Positions 28,418 through 35,802 of a stretch of 46,070 nt of DNA are shown here, piece by piece. Position numbers and translations under genes: made by a program. This stretch comes from Clostridiales bacterium Firm_10 (GTDB lineage Bacteria; Bacillota; Clostridia; Christensenellales; Aristaeellaceae): contig LVAP01000093.1 of the NCBI GenBank assembly GCA_001603025.1, forward strand, positions 1 to 46,070, in the 5' to 3' direction. Every line of letters begins with the position of its first letter. Position 1 is the first letter of the stretch. A model generated the notes under the pieces. The model was not told where the DNA came from. It made no database searches and was given only the letters and a program-made list of their open reading frames with translations.

Positions 28418-28446
28418 ATTATACACCATTTTGGAGGAATTATCAA
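28418..28446 (-). promoter_or_regulatory. sigma-A promoter of the helD-like gene
   Basis: On the - strand, TTGATA (28446-28441), a 17-base spacer and TATAAT (28423-28418), directly after the tmcAL stop. Confidence 0.8.
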
Positions 28447-28450
28447 TCAT

Positions 28451-29644
28451 TTATGCATCCACAATAACAATTTGCCGGGTGAAATCCTGCCCGGCAGCGC
28501 GGAAGGCGGGACTTTCCATGGCGAGCGCCTGGAGGTCTGTCGCTGCCCGGTCAAAGCGGAACAGGGAATCGTTCCGGAGCGCCACCGGGTCGGACGCGAG
28601 GGGCAGCGTGGCGTGCGCTTTGAGGTAACGGAGCAGGGGCAGCGCCTCCCGCCTGAAGCCCAGCACACGGGCGTATTCCGGCACGGGATGGGCCAGCGCG
28701 TCGCTCCGGGTGAGACTCAGCAGGGCGCAGGCGCAGAAGCGGCTGAGCCGCGCGCGGGTGTAGCGCCTGCACCTGACGCGTTCCAGCAGATCCTCCCGGG
28801 AGGCGGCCAGCGGGGCGCTGTGGACAAACAGGCCTTCCAGCCCCTCGGAGACGTCGCACAGCCCGGCCAGTTCTTCCGGGCGAGCGACGCGCAGACGGTA
28901 AAGCAGCGCGCTGTCCAGGCGATCCTGGCGCGCGAAACACCCATTGGCCATGCGGCCGGCCAGCAAATCGAAGACGCCGGCGGGCACGGCCATGCGCACG
29001 GGCCCGAGCCCCTCCGCTTCCAGCGCGGCGCGGATGGCTGAGGCGCCGGAGAACTCGCCGATCGCGGCGTCGCGATAGCCGCCGATCCGCTGGATGGGAT
29101 AAACCGCCACAGACCGGCCGACATGGCGCAGTGTCCTCATGTATTCCAGCGCGAGTGTCACGTTGGGACGGTTCATGAAGCCTTCCGGCAGGCCGTTCAG
29201 CCGCTCGAGCGCCTCGCCCCGGGCCCGCGCGTGGGACAGGCCATCCGCCAGGCCGCGCTTCGTTTCGGCGGACAGGGCCTCGCTTTCCTCATCCAGCGCC
29301 CAGGCAAGGGAGGAGAGCAGCGACTCGTCGTCCGTTTCGCAGCCGAAGGACAGGGCGTCCGCGCACAGCCCGACCAGCGTGAGCACGCCGCCGCGGGCGA
29401 AGGCTTCGGCGGGGCGCACGGCAAACAGCGCGGGCAGCTCTACCACCAGGTCTGCGCCGTACATGAGCGCCATGCGGGCCCGCGTCCACTTGTCCAGCAG
29501 CATCACCTCGCCGCGCTGCGAGATGCCCCCGCCCATGCAGACGATGACATAATCGCAGCCGGACAGCTCCCGCGCGCGCCGGAGCTGCCATGCATGGCCG
29601 TTGTGAAACGGGTTGTATTCAGCGACGACGCCGCAGATGGTCAT
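28451..29644 (-). CDS. tmcAL: tRNA(Met) cytidine acetate ligase
   Basis: 397 residues. The N-terminal nucleotidyltransferase fold begins CGVVAEYNPFHNGH with the HxGH motif at H14-H17, followed by GGGISQRGEVMLLDKWTRAR and ADLVVELP, all diagnostic of the YlbM/TmcAL family. The enzyme uses ATP and acetate to make N4-acetylcytidine at the wobble position of elongator tRNA-Met. The length is normal. GGAGGTGAGCGC precedes the ATG. It has its own promoter and ends just before the helD promoter. Confidence 0.93.
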   Translation of the reverse strand: MTICGVVAEYNPFHNGHAWQLRRARELSGCDYVIVCMGGGISQRGEVMLLDKWTRARMALMYGADLVVELPALFAVRPAEAFARGGVLTLVGLCADALSFGCETDDESLLSSLAWALDEESEALSAETKRGLADGLSHARARGEALERLNGLPEGFMNRPNVTLALEYMRTLRHVGRSVAVYPIQRIGGYRDAAIGEFSGASAIRAALEAEGLGPVRMAVPAGVFDLLAGRMANGCFARQDRLDSALLYRLRVARPEELAGLCDVSEGLEGLFVHSAPLAASREDLLERVRCRRYTRARLSRFCACALLSLTRSDALAHPVPEYARVLGFRREALPLLRYLKAHATLPLASDPVALRNDSLFRFDRAATDLQALAMESPAFRAAGQDFTRQIVIVDA

Positions 29645-29667
29645 GCGCTCACCTCCATAATAAGTAA

Positions 29668-29696
29668 ATTATAACCGGGCCCGCGGCATGCGTCAA
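29668..29696 (-). promoter_or_regulatory. sigma-A promoter of tmcAL
   Basis: On the - strand, TTGACG (29696-29691), a 17-base spacer and TATAAT (29673-29668). Confidence 0.85.
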
Positions 29697-29720
29697 CACA
29701 ATTCCCATCACAAACGAACA

Positions 29721-29751
29721 GGCTCCCGGCCGGCAGGTGCGGTCGGGAGCC
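29721..29751 (-). terminator. Probable terminator after the GNAT gene
   Basis: GGCTCCCG pairs with CGGGAGCC around a 15-base loop that can pair further. The - strand tail is TGTTCGTTTG, so the T-run is weak. Confidence 0.5.
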
Positions 29752-29775
29752 CCCTCTGAAGACGGTTTTCCGGCT

Positions 29776-30357
29776 TTAGTGGATAATCACCTTGCTGCTG
29801 AAGATGCGCGCCGGCATGACGGAGCGGTAGAGCGCCGCATAGACGCGCCTCGTCTCGGCGGGATCGGGAACGGTCCCCACCGGCAGAGCCAGAATCCGGT
29901 AGGTCACTCCGTAGACGGTCGCTGTGACGGAGGTATCCGTGAGGCCGTTGCGCAGGTAAAAACGCAGGCGGCGCAGGCAGGTTTCCTGATCTTCCGGAGA
30001 GGCGGCGCAGGCCGGTTCATCCACCTCCAGCAGCACGCAGGAAAGATCCCGCAGCGGGCCGGCGATGAGAGCCTGCAGGAACCGGCCGCCCACACCCTGG
30101 CCGCGCAACATCCGGTCAACTGCGAAATAGTCGAACAGGGCCAAACGCCGGCCATGTTCATTCAGCTTCACAAAAAAGGCGTAGGCCAGTATCCGATCGC
30201 CGTCCACGGCTCCGTAGCACGCGTATGCGCTCCGGGCAAAGGCCTGCTCGATAGCAGACAGGGGCTTCAGTTCATCGGGCGGAAAGTCGACAGAAAGCCG
30301 TTCGGCATAGAGCGCGCGGATTTGCGGCAGCGCGAGTGCCCGGACGCAGAACGGCAT
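29776..30357 (-). CDS. GNAT-family N-acetyltransferase
   Basis: 193 residues. The GNAT core is visible as the strand DRILAYAFFVKLNEHGRRLALF, then DYFAVDRMLRGQGVGGRFLQA, which is the acetyl-CoA loop (R-G-Q-G-V-G-G), then CVLLEVDEPA. AAAGGAG precedes the ATG. It follows the Eis-like gene by 50 bases and probably shares its promoter at 31694-31666. The acceptor is unknown. Confidence 0.82.
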   Translation of the reverse strand: MPFCVRALALPQIRALYAERLSVDFPPDELKPLSAIEQAFARSAYACYGAVDGDRILAYAFFVKLNEHGRRLALFDYFAVDRMLRGQGVGGRFLQALIAGPLRDLSCVLLEVDEPACAASPEDQETCLRRLRFYLRNGLTDTSVTATVYGVTYRILALPVGTVPDPAETRRVYAALYRSVMPARIFSSKVIIH

Positions 30358-30407
30358 GGGTCAATTCTCCTTTCGCGCCGGGGCGGCCGCGCCCGGCAGT
30401 CTGTGCC

Positions 30408-31583
30408 TCAGAAATAATCCTCCACCAGGATCGGTTTGCGGACAAACACGGCCTTCAGGACATCTTCATTCCCGGAGACCTCCACATCATCGCGGTATTT
30501 CGCTTCTTCAAGGCTAACAAGTCCGGCTGCCATCTGCCCCAGTGCCCGTTCGGAGACGGCCAGGTCGGGCGCTTTGTCCGTGGACAGCACGGATGCGCCG
30601 CACACCTCCCACACGCCGTTGTTCTCCGGAATGAATTCGTCCGATACCCGGATCACGAACCGGCAGCCGTCAGGCTTTTTCATGATGGCCAGCAGCTTCC
30701 GGGCGTTGATGACGCGAATCATGTAGTCCTGCCTGGTTTCCTTGCCGATGTCATATGCCCGGGGACTGCGGATGATGGAATACAGTTCGAGGTCTCGCGG
30801 CAGGAACAGCTCGATTTTGCCGTAGTCCGCCGTGAAGCGCGCCAGGAACCCCAGGATCGCGCGCAGGCCCGCACGTCCGTCCCAGGCGAGGTCGCGGACG
30901 GAAAGGATGGCGGCCGGGTCGTGCCGCACATCCTGGAAGATCAGGTATGCCGCAGGCTTGCCGTTTTCATACAGCATGTAGCAGAATTTGCGGTCTTTAT
31001 AACAGTCGCCTGTCAGGCGCTTTTCAAGCATCCGGTCGTCCCGCCGCACGGCCAGGTTATAGCCCGCCGCGAAGCGGTTATACAGCGTGGTATATTCCTC
31101 CACGGGATCGCCTGGCCGCCACAGCAGGACCCGGCCCGAAAAGCGGTAGCCGCGCAGCACGTCCGGCTCGAATTCATATACGCTCTTCCAACAGGCGGTA
31201 TCGTAGCCGAACTTGCGGTAGAACGCGTGGTTGAAGGGATAGAGGGTGGAGATGACTTCGCCGTTCCGGTAGGCATGCGGGAGCAGGCGCTCAAAGATCG
31301 CGCGGATCGCGCCTTCGTTCCGGTATTCCGGCAGTGTTGAGACCGCGCCGATGCCGCCGTTTGCGATCAGGCTGCCGTCAAAATACGTCTCGTAGCGGTT
31401 GTTGATGATTCTGGCCATCATCGTTCCGTCATCCGCGAAGGCGCCCCAGTCCTCAACCGTTTCCTTTTCGCTGTCCGCCCGGGCTTTTTCCATGTCCTCC
31501 AGCCGGGAATGGAACGCCACTGTTGAAATCAGCTTCGCCTCGAACCGCTCTGCGGCCCTCAGCAAGCGCACGTCCACCGCCAT
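30408..31583 (-). CDS. Eis-like GNAT acetyltransferase
   Basis: About 391 residues. The start at 31583 (or GTG at 31577) is chosen because AGGGAGG lies just upstream and the sigma-A promoter (31694-31666) lies inside the longer open frame that reaches 31745, so the extra 54 codons cannot belong. The N-terminal GNAT domain has IGAVSTLPEYRNEGAIRAIF (acetyl-CoA loop) and LYPFNHAFYRKFGYD, the Eis-family signature. A second GNAT-like domain and an SCP2-like C-terminal domain follow. Eis enzymes acetylate aminoglycosides or protein lysines; the substrate here is unknown. Confidence 0.82.
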   Translation of the reverse strand: MAVDVRLLRAAERFEAKLISTVAFHSRLEDMEKARADSEKETVEDWGAFADDGTMMARIINNRYETYFDGSLIANGGIGAVSTLPEYRNEGAIRAIFERLLPHAYRNGEVISTLYPFNHAFYRKFGYDTACWKSVYEFEPDVLRGYRFSGRVLLWRPGDPVEEYTTLYNRFAAGYNLAVRRDDRMLEKRLTGDCYKDRKFCYMLYENGKPAAYLIFQDVRHDPAAILSVRDLAWDGRAGLRAILGFLARFTADYGKIELFLPRDLELYSIIRSPRAYDIGKETRQDYMIRVINARKLLAIMKKPDGCRFVIRVSDEFIPENNGVWEVCGASVLSTDKAPDLAVSERALGQMAAGLVSLEEAKYRDDVEVSGNEDVLKAVFVRKPILVEDYF

Positions 31584-31665
31584 CGCCTCCCTGCGGCGCA
31601 CCGGAATCCGCGTGCCGCCGCCGTCATTATGCCGCGCGTCCTTTCGGGGCACGGCACATAGACAC

Positions 31666-31694
31666 ATTATAACACAGAGGAAAGAAAAAGCCAA
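31666..31694 (-). promoter_or_regulatory. sigma-A promoter of the Eis-like gene and GNAT gene
   Basis: On the - strand, TTGGCT (31694-31689), a 17-base spacer and TATAAT (31671-31666). Confidence 0.75.
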
Positions 31695-31713
31695 ACGAAA
31701 AGATAATGAATCA

Positions 31714-31743
31714 GCAAAGAGAGGACATGTGCCCTCTCTTTGC
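31714..31743. terminator. Hairpin terminator after the thioesterase gene
   Basis: GCAAAGAGAGG and CCTCTCTTTGC form an 11-pair stem with an 8-base loop, 21 bases after the thioesterase stop on the - strand. The T-tract is interrupted (TGATTCATTATCTTTT). Confidence 0.65.
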
Positions 31744-31763
31744 ATTCTTTGACGGCCTGTTCG

Positions 31764-32162
31764 CTACAGCTTGAAGCCCGTCACCACCGCCTGGGCGATA
31801 TCCCGCCCCAGGTCATCCGTCACGTCTACATTGTAGACGCAGCTGGTTCGTCCATCCTTCCGGCAGGATGCTTTGGCGGTGAGCCGGCTGCCGCGCGATT
31901 CGCTCAGGAAGTTCATGCTGACCTGCTGGGCCACGGTGGGCCGGTGTACGTTGTTGGCCGCGGCGGCAAAGGCGAGGTCTATCAGCGTGAAGATGGCGCC
32001 GCCCATTATGCCACCCTCCGCGTTGCGATGGCGCTTCCCGATTTCAAAGCTGCACACCGCGCTGTCGCCGGAGAGTTCGTCAAGCGTGATGCCGTTTTCA
32101 AGGGCGAAGCGATCGCCTTCAAAATAGGCGCGGGCCTCCTCAAGGCTGTTGAATGTGGGCAT
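31764..32162 (-). CDS. Hotdog-fold thioesterase, PaaI-like
   Basis: 132 residues. The start at 32162 is supported by GGAGG 7 bases upstream; an in-frame ATG at 32225 would add 21 basic residues with no ribosome site. The hotdog core has HRNAEGGIMGGAIFTLIDLAF (substrate helix with the acidic residue after GG), then NFLSESRGSRLTAKASCRKDG. PaaI-type enzymes hydrolyse aryl-CoA thioesters such as phenylacetyl-CoA, which fits its place downstream of a phenylacetate-CoA ligase and ACT protein. Specificity is inferred from context only. Confidence 0.85.
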   Translation of the reverse strand: MPTFNSLEEARAYFEGDRFALENGITLDELSGDSAVCSFEIGKRHRNAEGGIMGGAIFTLIDLAFAAAANNVHRPTVAQQVSMNFLSESRGSRLTAKASCRKDGRTSCVYNVDVTDDLGRDIAQAVVTGFKL

Positions 32163-32238
32163 GTTTTTTCCTCCGATGCGGGCGGACATCCGGTCGATCC
32201 GCGTTTTCCGGAACCGGCCGGCCATCGAGTGACGGCTG

Positions 32239-32679
32239 TTACAGGTTGTCCACGTCCTCCTGGCTCAGCATGGCTACATCCTTCAGGGCGAACACCTGCG
32301 CGGCCTTCTGGCCGTCGTTCAGGCGCAGGATCATGTAAGCGCTGCCGTTCTTGCCCTTGCGGAGAGAGGAGTACATGTATTCCACCGAGAGGCCGGCGTC
32401 TTCGATCACGGCGAGCAGGCCGGCCAGGCCCAGCGGCCGATCCGGCACGGCGGCGCAGATGACGTGGTTGATGCGGGCAATGTAGCCGTTGTCCTTCAGC
32501 AGCTGCATGGCCAGGTCGATCTGGTTGCTGTGGATGATCATGCGCACGATGCCGAAACTCTGGGTGTCGGCAATGGACAGCGCGAGCAGGTCTACGCCGC
32601 CTTTGCCCAACAGCTCCGTCATCTCTCTCAGCGTGCCGGGATGGTTTTCGAGGAAAACGGAAATCTGCCTGATAAACAT
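32239..32679 (-). CDS. Tandem ACT-domain protein
   Basis: 146 residues made of two ACT-like ferredoxin folds. The first contains QISVFLENHPGTLREMTELL; the second contains VPDRPLGLAGLLAVIEDAG and VEYMYSSLRKGKNGSAYMIL. ACT pairs usually bind amino acids. This type of ACT protein is often next to paaK in anaerobes and may sense an aromatic amino acid or regulate the ligase. The ATG at 32679 lies 6 bases after GGAGGG; the ATG at 32685 abuts it. It follows paaK by 14 bases and is followed by the thioesterase. Confidence 0.87.
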   Translation of the reverse strand: MFIRQISVFLENHPGTLREMTELLGKGGVDLLALSIADTQSFGIVRMIIHSNQIDLAMQLLKDNGYIARINHVICAAVPDRPLGLAGLLAVIEDAGLSVEYMYSSLRKGKNGSAYMILRLNDGQKAAQVFALKDVAMLSQEDVDNL

Positions 32680-32693
32680 ATGCATCCCTCCGA

Positions 32694-34013
32694 TCAGAGT
32701 TTTCTGTTGTCAATGACGCGCTTGGCCTTGCCTTCGCTCCGGGGAACGGACTTGGGCGCGACCAGGGTGACCTTTGTGGCGATGCCGACGACGGACTTGA
32801 TCTGGTCGGTGATGTGCTTGCGCACGGCCTCGATGTGGCCGACCGTATCAGAGAACATGTCCTCCGTCATCTCTACTTTGACTTCCAGCGTGTCCGAATT
32901 GTTCACGCGGTCGACGATCAGCATGTAGTGCGGCGCGACGCCCTGCGTGCCCACGAGCACGGTTTCAATCTGGCTGGGGAATACGTTCACGCCGCGGATG
33001 ATCAGCATGTCGTCGGTGCGGCCGGTGATGCGGCTCATGCGGGCGAAGGTGCGGCCGCATTCGCACTTTTCATCCGTGAGGCTGCAGATGTCGTGCGTGC
33101 GGTAACGAAGCATGGGCATGCCCGTCTTGGTGATAGTGGTGAACACCAGCTCGCCGGACTCGCCGTAGGGCAGCTGCTCGCCCGTGGCGGGGTCGATGAT
33201 TTCGGCGATGACGTGGTCTTCGTTGACGTGCATGCCGTTTTTTTCAAGGCAGTTGAAGGCCACGCCGGGGCCGGCGATTTCCGTCAGGCCGTAGATGTCG
33301 CAGGCGTCGATGCCCAGCAGTTCCTCGAGATGCTGGCGCATGGCCTCGGTCCACGGCTCCGCGCCGAAGCAGCCGGCCTTCAGCCTGATGTCCTTGCCGG
33401 GCACCAGGCCCATTTCCCGGATGGTCTCGCCAAGGTAGGTGGCGTAGGAAGGCGTGCAGCAGAGCAGTGTGACGCCCAGGTCCTTCATCATCATGATCTG
33501 CCGCTGGGTGTTGCCGCTGGACATGGGCACCACCATGGCGCCGATCCTGTCTGCGCCCTGATAAGCGCCGAAGCCGCCGGTGAACAGGCCCAGACCGTAT
33601 GCCACCTGCACGATGTCGTCTTTCGTGCAGCCGGCGGCGGTCAGCGTGCGGGCCATCATTTCACTCCACACATCCACGTCGTTGCGGGTGTAGCCCGCCA
33701 CGATGGGCTTGCCGGTTGTGCCGGAGGAACCCTGAATGCGCACGATTTCGGATTTGGGCACGGCCAGCAGGTCGAAGGGATAATAGTCGCGCAGGTCGGT
33801 TTTCTGCATGAAGGGCAGGTGCTTGAGGTCCTCCACGCTGCGGATGTCCTCAGGCTTCAGACCCTTGGCATCCATGCGCGCGCGATACATGGGCACGTTG
33901 TCATACTCGCGCCTGACGGTTTCCGCCAGCCGGGCGCTCTGCCACGCGTGAAGCTCATCGCGGCTCATGCATTCGCGGGCAGGGTTGTAGATCAGGTGTT
34001 CCTTTGCGCTCAT
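32694..34013 (-). CDS. paaK: Phenylacetate-CoA ligase (aryl-acid CoA ligase)
   Basis: 439 residues from the ATG at 34013. The adenylate-forming fold has SSGTTGKP (96-103) for ATP, DIYGLTEIAGPG, LRYRTHDICSL and the C-terminal GRTDDMLIIRGVNVFPSQIE, all typical of PaaK. It activates phenylacetate, or indole- or hydroxyphenylacetate, with ATP and CoA. AAGGG lies about 11 bases before the start. It is the first gene of paaK-ACT-thioesterase and is preceded by a leader ORF and a terminator (34060-34272), implying attenuation control. In anaerobes such ligases can serve either oxidative use of aromatic amino acids or their reductive synthesis from aryl acids. Confidence 0.92.
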   Translation of the reverse strand: MSAKEHLIYNPARECMSRDELHAWQSARLAETVRREYDNVPMYRARMDAKGLKPEDIRSVEDLKHLPFMQKTDLRDYYPFDLLAVPKSEIVRIQGSSGTTGKPIVAGYTRNDVDVWSEMMARTLTAAGCTKDDIVQVAYGLGLFTGGFGAYQGADRIGAMVVPMSSGNTQRQIMMMKDLGVTLLCCTPSYATYLGETIREMGLVPGKDIRLKAGCFGAEPWTEAMRQHLEELLGIDACDIYGLTEIAGPGVAFNCLEKNGMHVNEDHVIAEIIDPATGEQLPYGESGELVFTTITKTGMPMLRYRTHDICSLTDEKCECGRTFARMSRITGRTDDMLIIRGVNVFPSQIETVLVGTQGVAPHYMLIVDRVNNSDTLEVKVEMTEDMFSDTVGHIEAVRKHITDQIKSVVGIATKVTLVAPKSVPRSEGKAKRVIDNRKL

Positions 34014-34059
34014 TTGGATCAGCCCTTTCTTTTTCGCGTTGGTTTGAGCGGTCTGTATC

Positions 34060-34093
34060 AAAAAAGCGGCCCTCCCATCTGGAGAGCCGCTTT
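34060..34093 (-). terminator. Attenuator terminator before paaK
   Basis: On the - strand AAAGCGGCTCTCC pairs with GGAGGGCCGCTTT (13 pairs, one G-U) around AGATG, followed by TTTTTT overlapping the stem end. It lies between the leader ORF and paaK, so paaK needs readthrough. Confidence 0.9.
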
Positions 34094-34119
34094 GATGAAC
34101 GACGGTGGTTCACAAAGAA

Positions 34120-34272
34120 TTACTCGCCAGAGGGATTGAAATCGGGGCCAAAAAACCAAAAGCGCAGGGCGCTGAAAAATCGCACTGCGCTGTTGTTGAC
34201 AGACAGAACAGACCTGCCGGAAATGCGGCAGGGGCGGGAACCAGACTGAACGCGGCCATAAAGGCTTGCCAT
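34120..34272 (-). CDS. 50-residue leader peptide with Phe/Trp cluster (paaK attenuator)
   Basis: An ORF from ATG 34272 to TAA 34122-34120, with AAAGGTGG ending about 8 bases before the start. The first 30 residues are ordinary; residues 31-45 read RFFSALRFWFFGPDF, with Phe at 32, 33, 38, 40, 41 and 45 and Trp at 39. This is the hallmark of an amino-acid attenuator peptide (compare E. coli pheL in design). The last codons (34123-34135) can pair over 12 base pairs, with one bulge and one mismatch, with the terminator arm region 34073-34086. Stalling at the Phe codons would leave that antiterminator free, whereas a ribosome at the stop would cover it and allow termination. Confidence 0.8.
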   Translation of the reverse strand: MASLYGRVQSGSRPCRISGRSVLSVNNSAVRFFSALRFWFFGPDFNPSGE

Positions 34273-34315
34273 ATCTGCTCCCACCTTTCTCTGGACGAAT
34301 TGAAATATTGACGTT

Positions 34316-34343
34316 ATTATAGCACCAATCAGGAGAATGTCAA
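34316..34343 (-). promoter_or_regulatory. sigma-A promoter of the leader peptide and paaK operon
   Basis: On the - strand, TTGACA (34343-34338), a 16-base spacer and TATAAT (34321-34316). It lies about 45 bases before the leader ATG. Confidence 0.85.
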
Positions 34344-34426
34344 TAGCGCGCTGCTCTGATGAAGTGTTAATTATTCGGTATAGAAGGAGACGCGCAGGGA
34401 GAATAAACAGCGGGCGGGCTTGCGCT

Positions 34427-34455
34427 TTGCGGCGTCCCGTGATACTGTATATATA
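34427..34455 (+). promoter_or_regulatory. Probable promoter for the membrane protein at 34521
   Basis: TTGCGG (34427-34432), a 17-base spacer and TATATA (34450-34455). The -10 is imperfect. The stretch 34344-34426 before it shows nothing else. Confidence 0.5.
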
Positions 34456-34520
34456 TGTATCCTATGAGTGCGGAATGTGTATATGGAGGTATTATACCGG
34501 GATCGGCGGGAGGTGCTGAT

Positions 34521-35036
34521 ATGGAAAGAACGCAGCGAAAACTCGGCTGGACGGTCAAAGGCATGCTGGGAATGGCGTTCGTGCCGATGGGAGCGGTTTA
34601 TCTTGCCGTGGCTGCGCTTTTGTGGTTTCTCAAAGCAGGGGACGCGCCGAACGATCCCCTGGTTTTCCTGTGCACTTTCGGCGGATTGGGCATCATTTTC
34701 CTGGCGGTCGGCCTGGGCCTGCTTGAGGCCGACCTGCGACGCCGGCTCGGCATGCGGCGGGCGCTGGAGGGCGGCAGTTTTGTGGCGGGGAAGATCACGG
34801 ATATCAGGGTGAAGGCGAGCGTCAATGTCGGCCGGACCCATCCGCGCGTGGTGGAGTGCCGCTACAGGGATCCGGATACGGGTGAGGAGCGGATTGGCTT
34901 CAGCCGATACCTCTATTTTGACCCGACAGACAGGCTCATCTCAGATGAGGTTCCCGTGTACCTGGACCGGCTCGGCAGCGGGGGCGTGTTCGTAGACATC
35001 GACGCGGTTCTTACCCCCGCCGATCCGCGCCGGTGA
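34521..35036 (+). CDS. Membrane protein of unknown function
   Basis: 171 residues from the ATG at 34521, which follows GGGAGGTGCTGAT. Two membrane helices (about 14-38 and 49-72) are followed by a cytoplasmic or extracellular beta-rich domain of about 95 residues beginning with LEGGSFVAGKITDIRVKASV and containing VVECRYRDPDTGEE. The layout resembles small two-helix proteins with a DUF3592-like C-terminal domain, but no family is firmly recognised. It is followed by a separate promoter for the SGNH hydrolase, so it is probably transcribed alone. Confidence 0.65.
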   Translation: MERTQRKLGWTVKGMLGMAFVPMGAVYLAVAALLWFLKAGDAPNDPLVFLCTFGGLGIIFLAVGLGLLEADLRRRLGMRRALEGGSFVAGKITDIRVKASVNVGRTHPRVVECRYRDPDTGEERIGFSRYLYFDPTDRLISDEVPVYLDRLGSGGVFVDIDAVLTPADPRR

Positions 35037-35059
35037 GGGCCCCCGTCAGTCCTCCCGTG

Positions 35060-35088
35060 TTGACGGCGCGCGGGCGACGTGTTACAAT
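35060..35088 (+). promoter_or_regulatory. sigma-A promoter of the SGNH hydrolase and UroD-like genes
   Basis: TTGACG (35060-35065), a 17-base spacer and TACAAT (35083-35088). Confidence 0.8.
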
Positions 35089-35121
35089 GCTTTGGGAAAT
35101 GAAAGAGGGGAGAGGAAAAGC

Positions 35122-35766
35122 ATGAAGAGAATACTGTTCCAGGGCGATTCAATCACCGATGTCGATCGCAACCGGCAGCATCCGGAGGCGACGGACGGCC
35201 TGGGGTGCGGCTATCCGCTGCTGCTGAAGGCGCGGCTCGGTTATGAGTATCCGGGCGCCTATGAGTGCCTCAACCGGGGCCTTGGCGGCGATCGCGTCGT
35301 GGATCTCTATGCCAGGATCCGGCGCGACATCATCAACCTCCGGCCCGACTGCCTGAGCATCCTCATCGGCGTCAACGACGTATGGCACGACCTGAGCGAC
35401 AGCCCGAATGGGGTGGACGCGGTCAAATTCGAGCGGGTGTACGACTGGCTTCTCACCGAGGTGAGCGCCGCTTTGCCCGGCGTTTGCGTCATGGTGCTGG
35501 AGCCCTTCGTACTGCCGGGTCCCGCTACGCAGGGTGAAGAGCAGTGGACGGTTTTCTCCCGCGAGGTGCCGCTGCGGGCCCAGGCCGCGCGCCGGGTGGC
35601 CGAAAAGCATGGCGCGGCATTCGTGCCGCTGCAGGAGAAACTGGATGAAATGAGCCGCCTTGCGCCGGCCACGCACTGGCTGCGGGACGGCGTGCATCCT
35701 TCCGAAGCCGGGCACGAGCTCATCGCGCGCGAGTGGATGAAGACGTTCAGACTGCTGGGAATCTGA
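35122..35766 (+). CDS. SGNH/GDSL-family hydrolase
   Basis: 214 residues from ATG 35122 (an upstream in-frame ATG at 35092 would fall at the promoter). All four SGNH blocks are visible: GDSIT with the nucleophile Ser near the N-terminus, GLGGDR with the block II Gly, IGVNDVWHD with the block III Asn, and DGVHPSEAGH with the catalytic Asp and His. There is no signal peptide, so it is cytoplasmic. Members deacetylate sugars or cleave acyl esters; the substrate is unknown. The UroD-like gene follows after 36 bases and is likely co-transcribed. Confidence 0.9.
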   Translation: MKRILFQGDSITDVDRNRQHPEATDGLGCGYPLLLKARLGYEYPGAYECLNRGLGGDRVVDLYARIRRDIINLRPDCLSILIGVNDVWHDLSDSPNGVDAVKFERVYDWLLTEVSAALPGVCVMVLEPFVLPGPATQGEEQWTVFSREVPLRAQAARRVAEKHGAAFVPLQEKLDEMSRLAPATHWLRDGVHPSEAGHELIAREWMKTFRLLGI

Positions 35767-35802
35767 CGCGGCGGCATTATGCGCGCCGGGATGGAGGATA
35801 TC

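Noticed and set aside
31584..31745. 54-codon N-terminal extension of the Eis-like gene.
   Set aside because: A good sigma-A promoter lies inside it and the best ribosome site lies just before 31583.
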